From Pelodera strongyloides (lineage: Eukaryota > Nematoda > Chromadorea > Rhabditida > Rhabditidae): a stretch of 64,000 nt of DNA. Below, in pieces: positions 58,601 through 64,000 of the stretch (its first letter is position 1; every line of letters begins with the position of its first letter). The position numbers and the translations under genes are program-made. The notes beneath the pieces are model-generated. The model was not told the origin of the DNA. It saw only the letters and a program-made list of their open reading frames with translations, and did not search any database. The stretch spans positions 1 to 64,000 of the forward strand of contig JAANDG010000319.1 in the NCBI GenBank assembly GCA_036852015.1, read 5' to 3'.

Positions 58601-61600
58601 AAATGGGGGCATGGAGTATATGAAAATAAGAGTCAGACAGTTGCTCAAATTAACAAAATTCATCGGCAAGTAAGCTAATGTGTGAGCTAAACAAAAACAG
58701 CGTCAATACATAGTCAATAATTCAAAAAGTAAGGAATATAAACGAAATACGACCATTGACCAACCTGAGTGAGATACGGCCGTCTAGATGGCAAATCATG
58801 TCGAATCCACTTAACAACAGCTTCGTACACCTAAACATCTTTAAGTTAGCATTCATTAAACATTAAAATCAAACATACATACGTCACACGACATAGACTA
58901 TCCGTAGGTAACAGCACGACGGACTCAGAGAACACCCACACATTCTGTGTCCCTATTCACTATTATCGTGGACAAGAGTCCTTGAATGGAAAGTTTGGGT
59001 TTCATCTTAAAACTACGAAAAGAGGCCAATATTTGATGAAGCGGATTCTGTAAAAAGTGAACAATATTCTGCGTATATTCTCAAATCCGGCATCTTTAAT
59101 ACCCAACTGGCATTTATTTTATTTCATTAGCTTCATTAGCAGTTATTTTTTATAAGATGGCAAGCTCGCAAGCTACTCTGGAACATGCCCGCAGTTTTTG
59201 CAATGTTCTATTTCTAAAAGACGTTTCAGAATCAGAAGATAACACCTGAAGATGAGATGTAGTTAACAAATACAAATACCTGTCAAAAATGGAAGACATT
59301 ACATAAAATAGCCAGTTTGGGTATTAAAGATGCCGGATTTGAGAATATACGCAGAATATTGTTCACTTTTTACAGAATCCGATTAATCAAATATTGGCCT
59401 CTTTTCGTAGTTTTAAGATGAAACCCAAACTTTCCATTCAAGGACTCTTTTCCACGATAAAATATTGTCCTCTTTTCACATGACCTAATTTACATCTTTA
59501 AAGGGTCACGCCCACCGTTTTGAACCTATATTTATTATTTGTTCATAATTTGTAAAAGGCGTATTTATTATAATACGTACAAACGGTGTTTGAACCGGCT
59601 TCACCATCGCGAAGCTTTTCACGTAAGTTTTCCTTACAGTGTATACAGTATGGAAAAGCAATTGCATCCTTATTTTCTTATTGTGTTTATCCCGGGGAAC
59701 CTCGCTTATTTTGTCTGTCCCTTATGTGCCTGGCTATACAGTCGGCTACCCTCGCTCGGGACACACACAATAAGAAAATAGGGATGCAATTGCTTTTCCA
59801 TACCATGCTGTATACTCTGTAGGAAAACTTACGTGAAAATCTTCGCGATGCGATGGTGAAGCCGGTTCAAACTCAGTTTGTATATTTTATAATAAACACC
59901 CTTTACAAAAATGATGAACAAATAACAAACAAAGGTTCAAGTCGCTGGGCCTGAGCCTTTAAGTCAGAAACCAGGCTCAGGCCCATCCAAAAAAAGTGTT
60001 GGTTCGAACGCACATATTCTGAACGCACATATTCTGTGTCCCTATTCACTATTTAGCTCGTACGGCGTGTAAAAAACAAGACTGCCAATTCTCAAATGTA
60101 CTTCATCTTTCAGTAATCTAGTACTCTTATAAGAGTACTATCAAAGTACTCCCCAAGTACATACATACTCCAGAGGTCATATTCACCACTCAATTCCCCA
60201 TGGGGAATTCCCCGTCTTTTTCTCTGCGTCTCTCACATTAGAATGCTATTTTCTGTCCCCAGGGACTATTTCCCTGAGGGAATCGGAGTGGTGAATATGG
60301 CCTCACAAGTATTCCTCGCTCACTGTCCTACACTTAGCACACGACGTAAAATTGCCACTGTGAAACATATCGTTTTGATATATAAAAAATCTTCCCAACT
60401 TGACGAAACTACACTAGATAGTGCTAAAGAAAAATAGTCTCAAGTATAACAAATTGATTTCAAAGTTCAAATAACAACAAACCAACCTGTTCCTCCGACT
60501 TCACATTCAGTTCATCACTAGATATAATGGACACGAGTTGCTCGAGCGGAAGATTCATAAACTCTTCCGATGAAACAACTTCCTGAAGGAGAAATAATCT
60601 GAATTATCTGAATGCTTGTTACATATTTAGAGAATTGACAAATTGACTCAATCTCGAGCGTAAATCCAAATTTAGCGATTTAATTGTATCCACTCAGAAT
60701 ACGAGTAGATAACAACTAAACAACACGAGTACACGAGCACGAGCCACCAAATGGATATTCAAATCCATTCATATTCAAGTTCAAGGTAAATTAGCATAAC
60801 ATAAGTACCAACTATGTTCCTCATTCGCAGTTCAGCGGTAATCCTAATCCCACGTTTCCTCCCAAACAAGCGGGAAACGCGGGATTCCGTCCTTATTGCG
60901 AGCGCGAGCGCTAATTGGGGACCTTGCCGCTAACACTAGGCCTTGCCTAGTGTTTAATTGCGGGACATGATTCGCTAATCTGTCAAGAAATATGCGACTT
61001 TTCTTATTGCGCGGGATTGGATGATTAGCTGCCAGGAAACGCGGGATTTATTTTTGTTTCGCGGGAAACGTGCAGTAGAAGAACAGAGAAACTTGAGGAA
61101 ATAACCCAGAAAACTGAAAATGTAGTCTGTATCTGTAGTCAATAACATGACGCTGAGCAAAACAGCCTAAATGTAATATCGAGTGTGTATAATGCAAAGG
61201 GAAATAAATTACCTGGAACTTCTCCTGCGTATACTTTTCAGCACTTAGCATCAACTCTCTGCACGAGTGTGTATCGGCAAATGCGCGGATTCCAAGACAA
61301 TTCGATGGGTCCAATTGTTTCTTCAGAAACTCACAGCACACGTCCTGCAAATACAAAATAAAGCTAAACTCTTACAAAGTTTCGATGAAAGTTCTCTAGT
61401 ATAGTTTCACGCCAATTACAACAATATATGGGATTCCACGACCAGTGAAACAATTTAGAGTTGCAAGCTTAAAAAAAGAAAGGAAAAAAGTTGTTCAGTT
61501 TTCGATGTACAGTGATTTTTACATCCTGGACTGAAGACTATGTGTATATTGATTGTATAAATAAAGTGGAATTTTGAATACTAATAATTTAGAGATATAT

Positions 61601-63431
61601 AGGTACTTCATTTGCTTACGCTCACGCGAGTCACATTTACAGACCGAAATAAATCTACAAGGAATTGCAGCAAATTAAAATGTAATGAAACACATAGAGT
61701 GTTTACATACCGCTTGAAACATACTACTCTGTCATACGCAAAATTCGAGTATTATATGTTCTGAGCTCTGATTATACCCCACAAGGTATTTCCCCTATTT
61801 ATAAAAATGAATTTGCACAGATGTAACACAGACGACGAGACGACTAACGCGTAAATGAATCAAAGCCCACCTGAACTTCATTTATTTGTAGAAGACAAGC
61901 GGCGGGTAGTAAGTGTTGTACTGAAGCCTCCGTAATCAGAATCTCTCCACTATAACAGAAGTCGACTAGATGAGATAGTGTTCGATCTTCAATATCCAAC
62001 ATGCGGATTTCATCTGAAAATGGAAAATTGGAAAATAAGATAAGATAAGGAGCTTCTTTTCACGTTTTCACGGTTCTTCGTCGATACGTACACGGTCATG
62101 CTCACGGAATAGGTATCATAGACATAGAAGGGGATAAAGAAAACTGATCAAATCAGCGGTAAGACGACGAATATAATATCCATGAAACACTCTGCTAGAA
62201 CCTGATAAGTGATTTTTGGTATGCGGTGGATGATTCACGAAAGGTTTAACAACTAAAGAGATATATATTATGGAGACAATATGATAAATGAAACCAGCAA
62301 CCAGCTCACGATCCCACCATAATCAAAGAGGAAATAAATTGGAAACATGCAAGTGAATAACTAATACGTAAAGAAAATAATGAATATAGTGAATATACAA
62401 TATATAATATGGTATCGAGGATTTCACCGTAGGCGGGTCTGGTCAGTGAGTACCCACGGTTTTAGATAATATAGAAAAGGAAATATGAATACGAAGAGTG
62501 TACGATCAAATATAGTGTAATTAGAGAAAATCAGGACTTACGCATGCGGCTCTCCTGCATTTCTGAAGTGAACATTGCCCGGAAATACTGGGAACACGCG
62601 GCCAACACAGAACGATGTGCAGGAAAACGACTGCCTGAAATAAAATAGACGTATACATACTTACTAAGGATATGTTAAAAGAAACACCGATGTAGTAACG
62701 CAACATACGCATGCGATATAAAGAACGATGTGCTACAGTTATAAGGTTTCTCTTGGTACCCGGGCTTTCAACGTTTTAGTTCATGGGATTAAACGGGCAG
62801 TACTTGCGTTCGTCTAGGAACGAATATTCCCAGGCGTAATCTTTTTAATACTTTGAGAATGAGGAATCCGTTAATGTCAAATCCGTCTAAAAGGAAAAGC
62901 TCACAAGCTAGGGGGAAAACTGTGTCACAATTAAAGGTATACCTCCGGCCAATAGAACAACATCGCATAGCTGTTCATTGTCGCGTAAGATAGATAATTG
63001 GGCGAGAAGGAAACGTCCATGTGCAGCACTCTAAACAATTGATTTTATATAAGAATAGAAAACAGAAGCAACCGTTGTGAACATTCAACATTCAACTATT
63101 CAACAATATGGTAGGTAACTAGGTAACAATACATACAGTTGGGAGCCGTCAAATACAGACACGTTGGCAAATACAACAAACACCCTATTTTCTAATTGAC
63201 AGGGCAAATGAGCCAGAAGCTTTTGTTAAACGGTTCTTTATATTCCGGCATGTGTGTTTCTACACCTCCACATAGTTTCGAACAGTGACTCTGTTTTATA
63301 GTCGCGTAGTACATTCTCCACAATCGTCAGAACTTCAGAAGTGTTCTCACCTTGTGGGCTAACCCAGATTGAGTGCTTGCAGAAGGAGCCGAATCCAAAT
63401 GACCGAGCACAGTAGATGGATCATGGTCCAT
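37072..63431 (-). CDS. kel-20: BTB-BACK-Kelch protein, KLHL20 orthologue, 18 exons, 614 aa
   Basis: Exons in order: 63351-63431, 62943-63031, 62543-62634, 61871-62013, 61213-61344, 60487-60582, 58765-58830, 51752-51868, 51205-51298, 50785-50887, 49961-50047, 49428-49571, 49044-49184, 38739-38835, 38266-38370, 37922-37999, 37517-37589, 37072-37178 (1845 nt, frame unbroken). [27 protein letters not shown]: exons 5-8. Six Kelch repeats follow, each with a Tyr-Ala-Val-Gly-Gly core, e.g. [75 protein letters not shown]. Order and wording match animal KLHL20, a substrate adaptor for cullin-3 E3 ligases: BTB binds CUL3, Kelch binds the substrate. Intron 13 holds a 9.9 kb LTR element in the same orientation; intron 7 (6.9 kb) holds an opposite-strand RING gene. 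The ATG begins [12 protein letters not shown]; a further upstream start is possible. Confidence 0.96.
38093..38240. mobile_element. TTAAAGCGAA inverted-repeat element, subfamily 2 (intronic)
   Basis: In kel-20 intron 15. Starts TTAAAGCGAAATGCTAGCCC, ends AGAGGCTAGCATTTCGCTTTAA. The middle has TCCTA-GTATCCTATGCTAAT twice in direct orientation, so the right arm is rearranged compared with 16937-17101. Confidence 0.88.
38505..38610 (-). repeat. Dispersed repeat, copy 1
   Basis: In kel-20 intron 14. GGGCATAAATAGGGTCCGCA ... GGTACAAGCCTTCGTCGGGA ... AATTTGCATATAAT is the reverse complement of sequence at 56826-56925 with few differences. Family not recognised. Confidence 0.8.
39064..39068 (+). 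other. Target-site duplication GTGTA (left)
   Basis: GTGTA immediately before the LTR at 39069 is repeated immediately after the other LTR at 48971-48975. A 5-bp duplication fits BEL/Pao elements. Confidence 0.9.
39069..39428 (-). repeat. 3' LTR
   Basis: Plus-strand TGTGTTGGCTAATG ... GGAGCCGAGACA, i.e. minus-strand TGTCTCGG ... CCAACACA. It gives the same six-frame translation as the other LTR. The GC-rich stretch beside it (39429-39442, minus strand ending GGGCCCCGGAG) is the likely polypurine tract region. Confidence 0.95.
40735..42725 (+). repeat. 129-bp tandem array inside the retrotransposon (~15 copies)
   Basis: The unit contains ATGCTGAAGCGAAGCATGCA, GCGCTTCTGATTCAGAATCT, AAGTCGACGTGCAAAGTTCA and CCGTAGATCAAAAGTCACGA. 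It lies between env and the 3' LTR. Because 129 is 43 codons, the plus (antisense) strand stays open over several units, giving frames of up to 204 residues (42002-42616) that repeat [10 protein letters not shown]...RASDSES...[12 protein letters not shown] see no other evidence that this is translated. Confidence 0.93.
42960..43000. repeat. GC-rich palindrome at the end of env
   Basis: CTAGAGC...GGCGCGCGCGC-A-GCGCGCGCC...GCTCTAG, a strong hairpin overlapping the env stop. It may act in RNA folding or transcript ending; function unknown. Confidence 0.7.
42996..44702 (-). CDS. Retrotransposon env, second frame: phlebovirus Gc-like (class II fusogen) glycoprotein
   Basis: This 568-residue frame starts with the end of an ectodomain, then a membrane segment (about residues 32-57), a cytoplasmic stretch, and an internal hydrophobic signal (about residues 135-152) ending in an Asn-Ala-Cys site. 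A cysteine-rich ectodomain follows. [11 protein letters not shown] and paired Cys motifs resemble the fusion-loop region of phlebovirus-type Gc, as known for env of nematode BEL elements such as Cer7. The order first glycoprotein, membrane, signal, second glycoprotein mirrors bunyavirus precursors. The frame ends without a C-terminal membrane anchor, so the protein looks truncated. It overlaps the upstream frame by ~73 nt in a different phase. Confidence 0.75.
   Translation of the reverse strand: MHQICFASQYCENIDCIFCLENILNPACQPKYFVIFIITLILTLLALLWIAYSVCCRMKETCQMLSLCWSFGKFMWSLICKCTRRDTTENDETELTELDLPEIPRSRTNSMHSRRSSRSITNQLGLFRFKLRTPRNVTFMSIVIIASLINCTNACDTTISISHNETICTNDICKLRTVQDIFFTPNTKEVCINIVLNNTVYDQYIVRSMHTSYRCIRDDIIYTRNVSVRAESAKRCPGNSLCTADKCNSINPHTEIPDLMTANKYPGHSYCSTSCGGWGSNCFYFSEGCLFYRTYAVPTNDTIFEQYQCQQWVPQVILTWEHRPVNGKVNSSALGFFEGEQKQADNVQLTLVSLSNAASLPFTHTTFLQAENKITIVRKNAVQLALKCDNIGNCEYVETCKCSIGNLQANCYCDNRNLFKELTDHNYALPIIGEHYELTQTKTHVPTLKIFDSSYHLNVRLETTFEITTSENSQDCKITSFSQYHGCYNCKSAGAIARITCHSEKPTRGHIQCNDTYFHTVLCDNNGKVNELRRNFDKAIISETCYVTCGQRNIVLELEGHLQYTNID
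44630..46393 (-). CDS. Retrotransposon protease joined to the first part of env (pol missing)
   Basis: The first ~190 residues are a retroviral-type aspartyl protease domain (DUF1758 type), with active-site DSGAQNSFI and the later LLGMDQFF and RFGYILCG blocks. Where reverse transcriptase should follow there is a ~200-residue charged, low-similarity stretch. Then comes a signal-peptide-like segment ([19 protein letters not shown]) opening an ectodomain of the env. This junction implies an internal deletion of RT, RNase H and integrase. The frame is offset by one base from gag and open back into the gag end, so expression would need a frameshift or splicing. It stops inside the env membrane region, where the next frame takes over. 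Confidence 0.8.
   Translation of the reverse strand: MLMIASTQIKDNRTDSTFIVNAMIDSGAQNSFIRKDVAEDPQLEKTKAGIEKNFVLFGSERKQTMVDQVQATLIDAQGKEIECLLLTKEQITTAIEPHKLSSDDRKFLREKNIQYKEEHEHKEIHMLLGMDQFFNVMTSGMKQYKLPSGLHMIQTRFGYILCGTDRRVTENNSCRVNTARMTDDKPVVEQLGKPEHVESNEENEEAVDEEHVLNQFGNTVTVSEKGPNTVMLPRKTESCAIKKAMMSPDDGPPITKRRAMRSSAETLNHFSLRSPAHAKSKVPIQWQLNDPHRSVVGEFEQPLQKSKAEFPRERQFRKKEKTRWKPKQKREQVQAHNTVCEGFNKKRLNSYQKFKIALCLILTCSLFQSISADNSRFPQFPKVTTQPVAHIAASNSSHSLIRPIPIPVAPQATINTTPKATTLRNAVTSKQIALSENHLQDKPVSNSFNHVAQRFPEDEQPDAEFYKFLTNTRQSRARLYAIRDHFDHALQPKTKTKTSISCIRGGIILQDTNPMADHPYKVCVRAMDVNKGYCLEFIKPNEDTLQFTDTALNGKYLMDISITFCIRFVSRVSIVKISIAFSVWKIS
46416..48212 (-). CDS. gag: Retrotransposon gag, 598 aa, with three zinc knuckles
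   Basis: Begins [11 protein letters not shown]. The middle has [18 protein letters not shown], the start of the conserved gag region of BEL/Pao elements. The C-terminus carries CCHC-type knuckles ([42 protein letters not shown]), which bind RNA. The frame is intact and long, with no stops or shifts, consistent with a recent insertion. Antisense frames over this region are shadows. Confidence 0.92.
   Translation of the reverse strand: MAPDPSEDDRNISFLTSDENNDEPTRRMTRSMTQRMNETVFRDLIAAKLQITVLMDQFKDDLNNEAKVNALTNVPELRTEREILEFAQNMKNERGILHITTEELNEKFGIAYALIATLTPEAREGETHILNQKEKAYGTLIGKMVKQFQNMQASYNNLRTQVNATYNKELLKPESFAMFGNSSRIVENLSPLERNNPTPIPPLRRRRNVPVAEVCTGQRASRQSLEESIDYSEGSTISSIRAESNNEMLKHIMHDIRIPSYNGNPENWDEFWEIFKVMVDQTNSPNVIKFSALKNAVTDKAADIVRRYKSDGSMYEDAIEALKRTFGNKNTRLQAIWEKFRKVPIAQDVTWQLRNTFNEVASLFASLRRLDQNLDTELMVLEVKKLFPKSIWMELNKINPDFIIIQEVLDEIEFIIRTREAMDSATKASGIRDSETTVFTTRNYARYNKQDPEGGQDQSIQVPNQVSENNNGPYQQSNRQYDYRRGPFQRYEQRSPSWQEKKPYKPYCVFCDKEGHISSECKQHTTIPAKIEALGQQQRCYKCIRRGHMAKYCHTKVNCRKCNSAAHTTIMCTKENNQAERPTRNQSPRPWQPREQTE
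48593..48610 (-). other. Primer binding site
   Basis: Immediately inside the 5' LTR the minus strand reads TGGTGCACCGCCCAAACG. A start of TGG pairs with tRNA 3' CCA; TGGTGCA suggests a Gly-type tRNA, but I cannot confirm the primer. Confidence 0.65.
48611..48970 (-). repeat. 5' LTR
   Basis: 360 bp, same ends and same predicted translations as 39069-39428. Followed by the GTGTA duplication at 48971-48975. Confidence 0.95.
49638..49692. repeat. CT microsatellite in kel-20 intron 11
   Basis: (CT)n tract with few interruptions. Confidence 0.9.
50105..50447. mobile_element. TTAAAG...CTTTAA inverted-repeat element, subfamily 3 (intronic)
   Basis: Starts TTAAAGGGAATATGTAGGC and ends GCCTACATATTCGCTTTAA, so it shares the outer TTAAAG-GAA terminus with the other subfamilies but has a different, longer interior (343 bp). 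In kel-20 intron 10. Confidence 0.75.
51538..51690. mobile_element. TTAAAGCGAA inverted-repeat element, subfamily 1, copy f (right end lost)
   Basis: GCGAAATTCCGGCCGGTTTT then TGAAACGCATCGTGTAC and the usual interior; the right terminal repeat is missing after GCTGGTGAAATCGATG. In kel-20 intron 8. Confidence 0.8.
51869..54437. other. Left part of kel-20 intron 7, no gene recognised
   Basis: Very AT-rich. It should contain the promoter and perhaps a short first exon of the nested RING gene (for example near the ATG at ~54067), but I could not fix one. Confidence 0.5.
54438..57912 (+). CDS. Nested RING-finger protein (possible MDM2/IAP-like E3 ligase), first exon unresolved
   Basis: Exons: 54438-54705, 55075-55153, 56054-56207, 56342-56611, 56755-56814, 57061-57238, 57813-57912. 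Phases agree; with one base from an upstream exon they make 370 codons. The C-terminus is a canonical RING: CKIC-x10[10 protein letters not shown]6-C-A-M-C, with only 13 residues after the last Cys ([13 protein letters not shown]), the same tail length as MDM2- and IAP-class RINGs that dimerise through it. The middle (exon 4) is Pro/Thr/Ser-rich and probably disordered. Residues in exons 1-3 ([35 protein letters not shown]) faintly follow the order of the MDM2 SWIB domain; this is inference. The gene lies wholly within intron 7 of kel-20 on the opposite strand. Exon 4 is also open in a second frame. Confidence 0.8.
55174..55356. mobile_element. TTAAAGCGAA inverted-repeat element, subfamily 1, copy g
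   Basis: TTAAAGCGAAATACCGGCCG...CCGGTATTTCTCTTTAA, inserted ~20 bp after the donor of the second RING-gene exon. Confidence 0.9.
56826..56925 (+). repeat. Dispersed repeat, copy 2
   Basis: Reverse-complement partner of 38505-38610: ATATGCAAATTAG...TCCCGACGAAGGCTTGTACC...GACCCTATTTATGCCC. Here it sits in an intron of the RING gene. Confidence 0.8.
57554..57783. mobile_element. AGGGCGCATTC inverted-repeat element
   Basis: ~48-nt terminal repeats: AGGGCGCATTCGAGTTGGGC...TTTCGCGAAATAAACAG and the complement ending CAACTGGAATGCGCCCT. It lies in the intron immediately before the last RING exon (starting 57813). Confidence 0.85.
57953..58135. mobile_element. TTAAAGCGAA inverted-repeat element, subfamily 1, copy h
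   Basis: TTAAAGCGAAATACTGGCCG...GGCTGGTATTTCGCTTTAA, 40 bp after the RING-gene stop codon, so it may lie in the 3' UTR. Confidence 0.9.
58964..59459. repeat. Inverted repeat with ~148-bp arms
   Basis: Arm 58964-59112 (TATCGTGGACAAGAGTCCTT ... CATCTTTAATACCCAACTGGC) and arm 59311-59459 are reverse complements with few differences, around a ~200-bp spacer. In kel-20 intron 6. Confidence 0.9.
59521..59939. repeat. Inverted repeat with ~190-bp arms
   Basis: TGAACCTATATTTATTATTT...GGAAAAGCAATTGCATCC...TTATTTTCTTATTGTG on the left pairs with the complement to 59939. The spacer is ~35 bp. In kel-20 intron 6, next to the previous inverted repeat. Confidence 0.88.
60173..60304. mobile_element. GAGGC(C)GTATTCACCA inverted-repeat element, divergent copy 3
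   Basis: GAGGTCATATTCACCACTC ... GAGTGGTGAATATGGCCTC. The outer terminal repeats match the family at 20848 and 36814, but the interior differs (CCCCATGGGGAATTCCCC). In kel-20 intron 6. Confidence 0.75.
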
Positions 63432-64000
63432 TCTCTGGTTCAGGCACCGAAAGTTACAGCCCTAAACCGCAGAGTAAAATCAGAGTGAAAAGAAAATCAG
63501 GTTAACACAAGAAACGGGTCGATGAGCCGCAAAAGCACTGAAGAAAGCAAATAGTGCAACGGATTCGCATCTCGACCTAAATTAACAAAGTACCTATTAT
63601 GCAAACAAATACATCGCAATAAATATAATAAAAACAATAAAATTTGATTTGGAAAAAAAATGCTTAATTTCGCATTTTTCGCACTTTTTGCCACGCTACG
63701 CGTTGCAATTACGGTAATAGTTCCGCAGACTAGACTACAATCGTCTAATATTACTGCACAATCTAATATTACTGTAAGCGTTCTAACCTACGGATAATTT
63801 GTTAACGTATGCGTAGGGAACACAATTGGTCTCCTCTGACAAGATGTCCATATGCTGATCAGGTCATAATGAAAGGTCAGATAGTATGCAGTGATTTGAC
63901 CTTGTCACCCTGTCACATTCTCTATTTTTTAGCACAGACGTAGCACGTAGCACTTTTAAACGATATAGTACGTGGTTTGTGAAACACATATTACTGGACA
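63432..64000. other. Upstream of kel-20, no further gene seen
   Basis: AT-rich sequence expected to hold the kel-20 leader and promoter. No second gene is visible before the window edge. Confidence 0.5.

Overview
This window is nuclear DNA from a nematode, most likely Caenorhabditis or a close relative. The signs are short introns ending in TTTCAG, a cuticle collagen with the nematode N-terminal layout, an SL-type acceptor touching a start codon, Helitrons, many short inverted-repeat elements and CT/GA microsatellites. All gene models below were spliced by eye; most were checked by confirming that exon phases agree and total coding length is a multiple of three.

Layout. 1-5875: a 62-bp satellite. 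5886-9270: three head-to-tail copies of a ~1.25 kb unit; copy 1 is interrupted by a Helitron, and a 109-bp Helitron derivative lies just beyond the array. 11817-17657 (+): a secreted PLP-dependent cysteine-synthase-like enzyme (13 exons, 465 aa). 18561-23136 (+): a trypsin-like protease, middle exons tentative. 24.7-30 kb: inverted repeats and CT-rich DNA with two or three very small genes on the minus strand. 32183-32582: a second full-length Helitron. 32810-34590 (-): a cuticle collagen (298 aa).

37072-63431 (-): a complete BTB-BACK-Kelch gene, the KLHL20/kel-20 orthologue (18 exons, 614 aa), spread over 26 kb because its introns hold other things. Intron 13 contains a 9.9 kb BEL/Pao-type LTR retrotransposon with matching LTRs and a 5-bp target duplication; it has gag, protease and a phlebovirus-glycoprotein-like env but no visible reverse transcriptase or integrase. 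Intron 7 contains a nested plus-strand RING-finger gene (54438-57912) with a C-terminal RING and an N-terminal segment that faintly resembles the MDM2 SWIB domain.

Mobile DNA has shaped the window: at least eleven copies of an inverted-repeat family with TTAAAGCGAA ends sit in or near introns, and several unrelated foldback elements lie between genes. The strongest observations are (1) Helitrons carrying a tRNA-His-like sequence, with a filled/empty site pair that fixes their boundaries to the base, (2) the nested RING gene, and (3) the apparently recent but pol-less, env-bearing retroelement.
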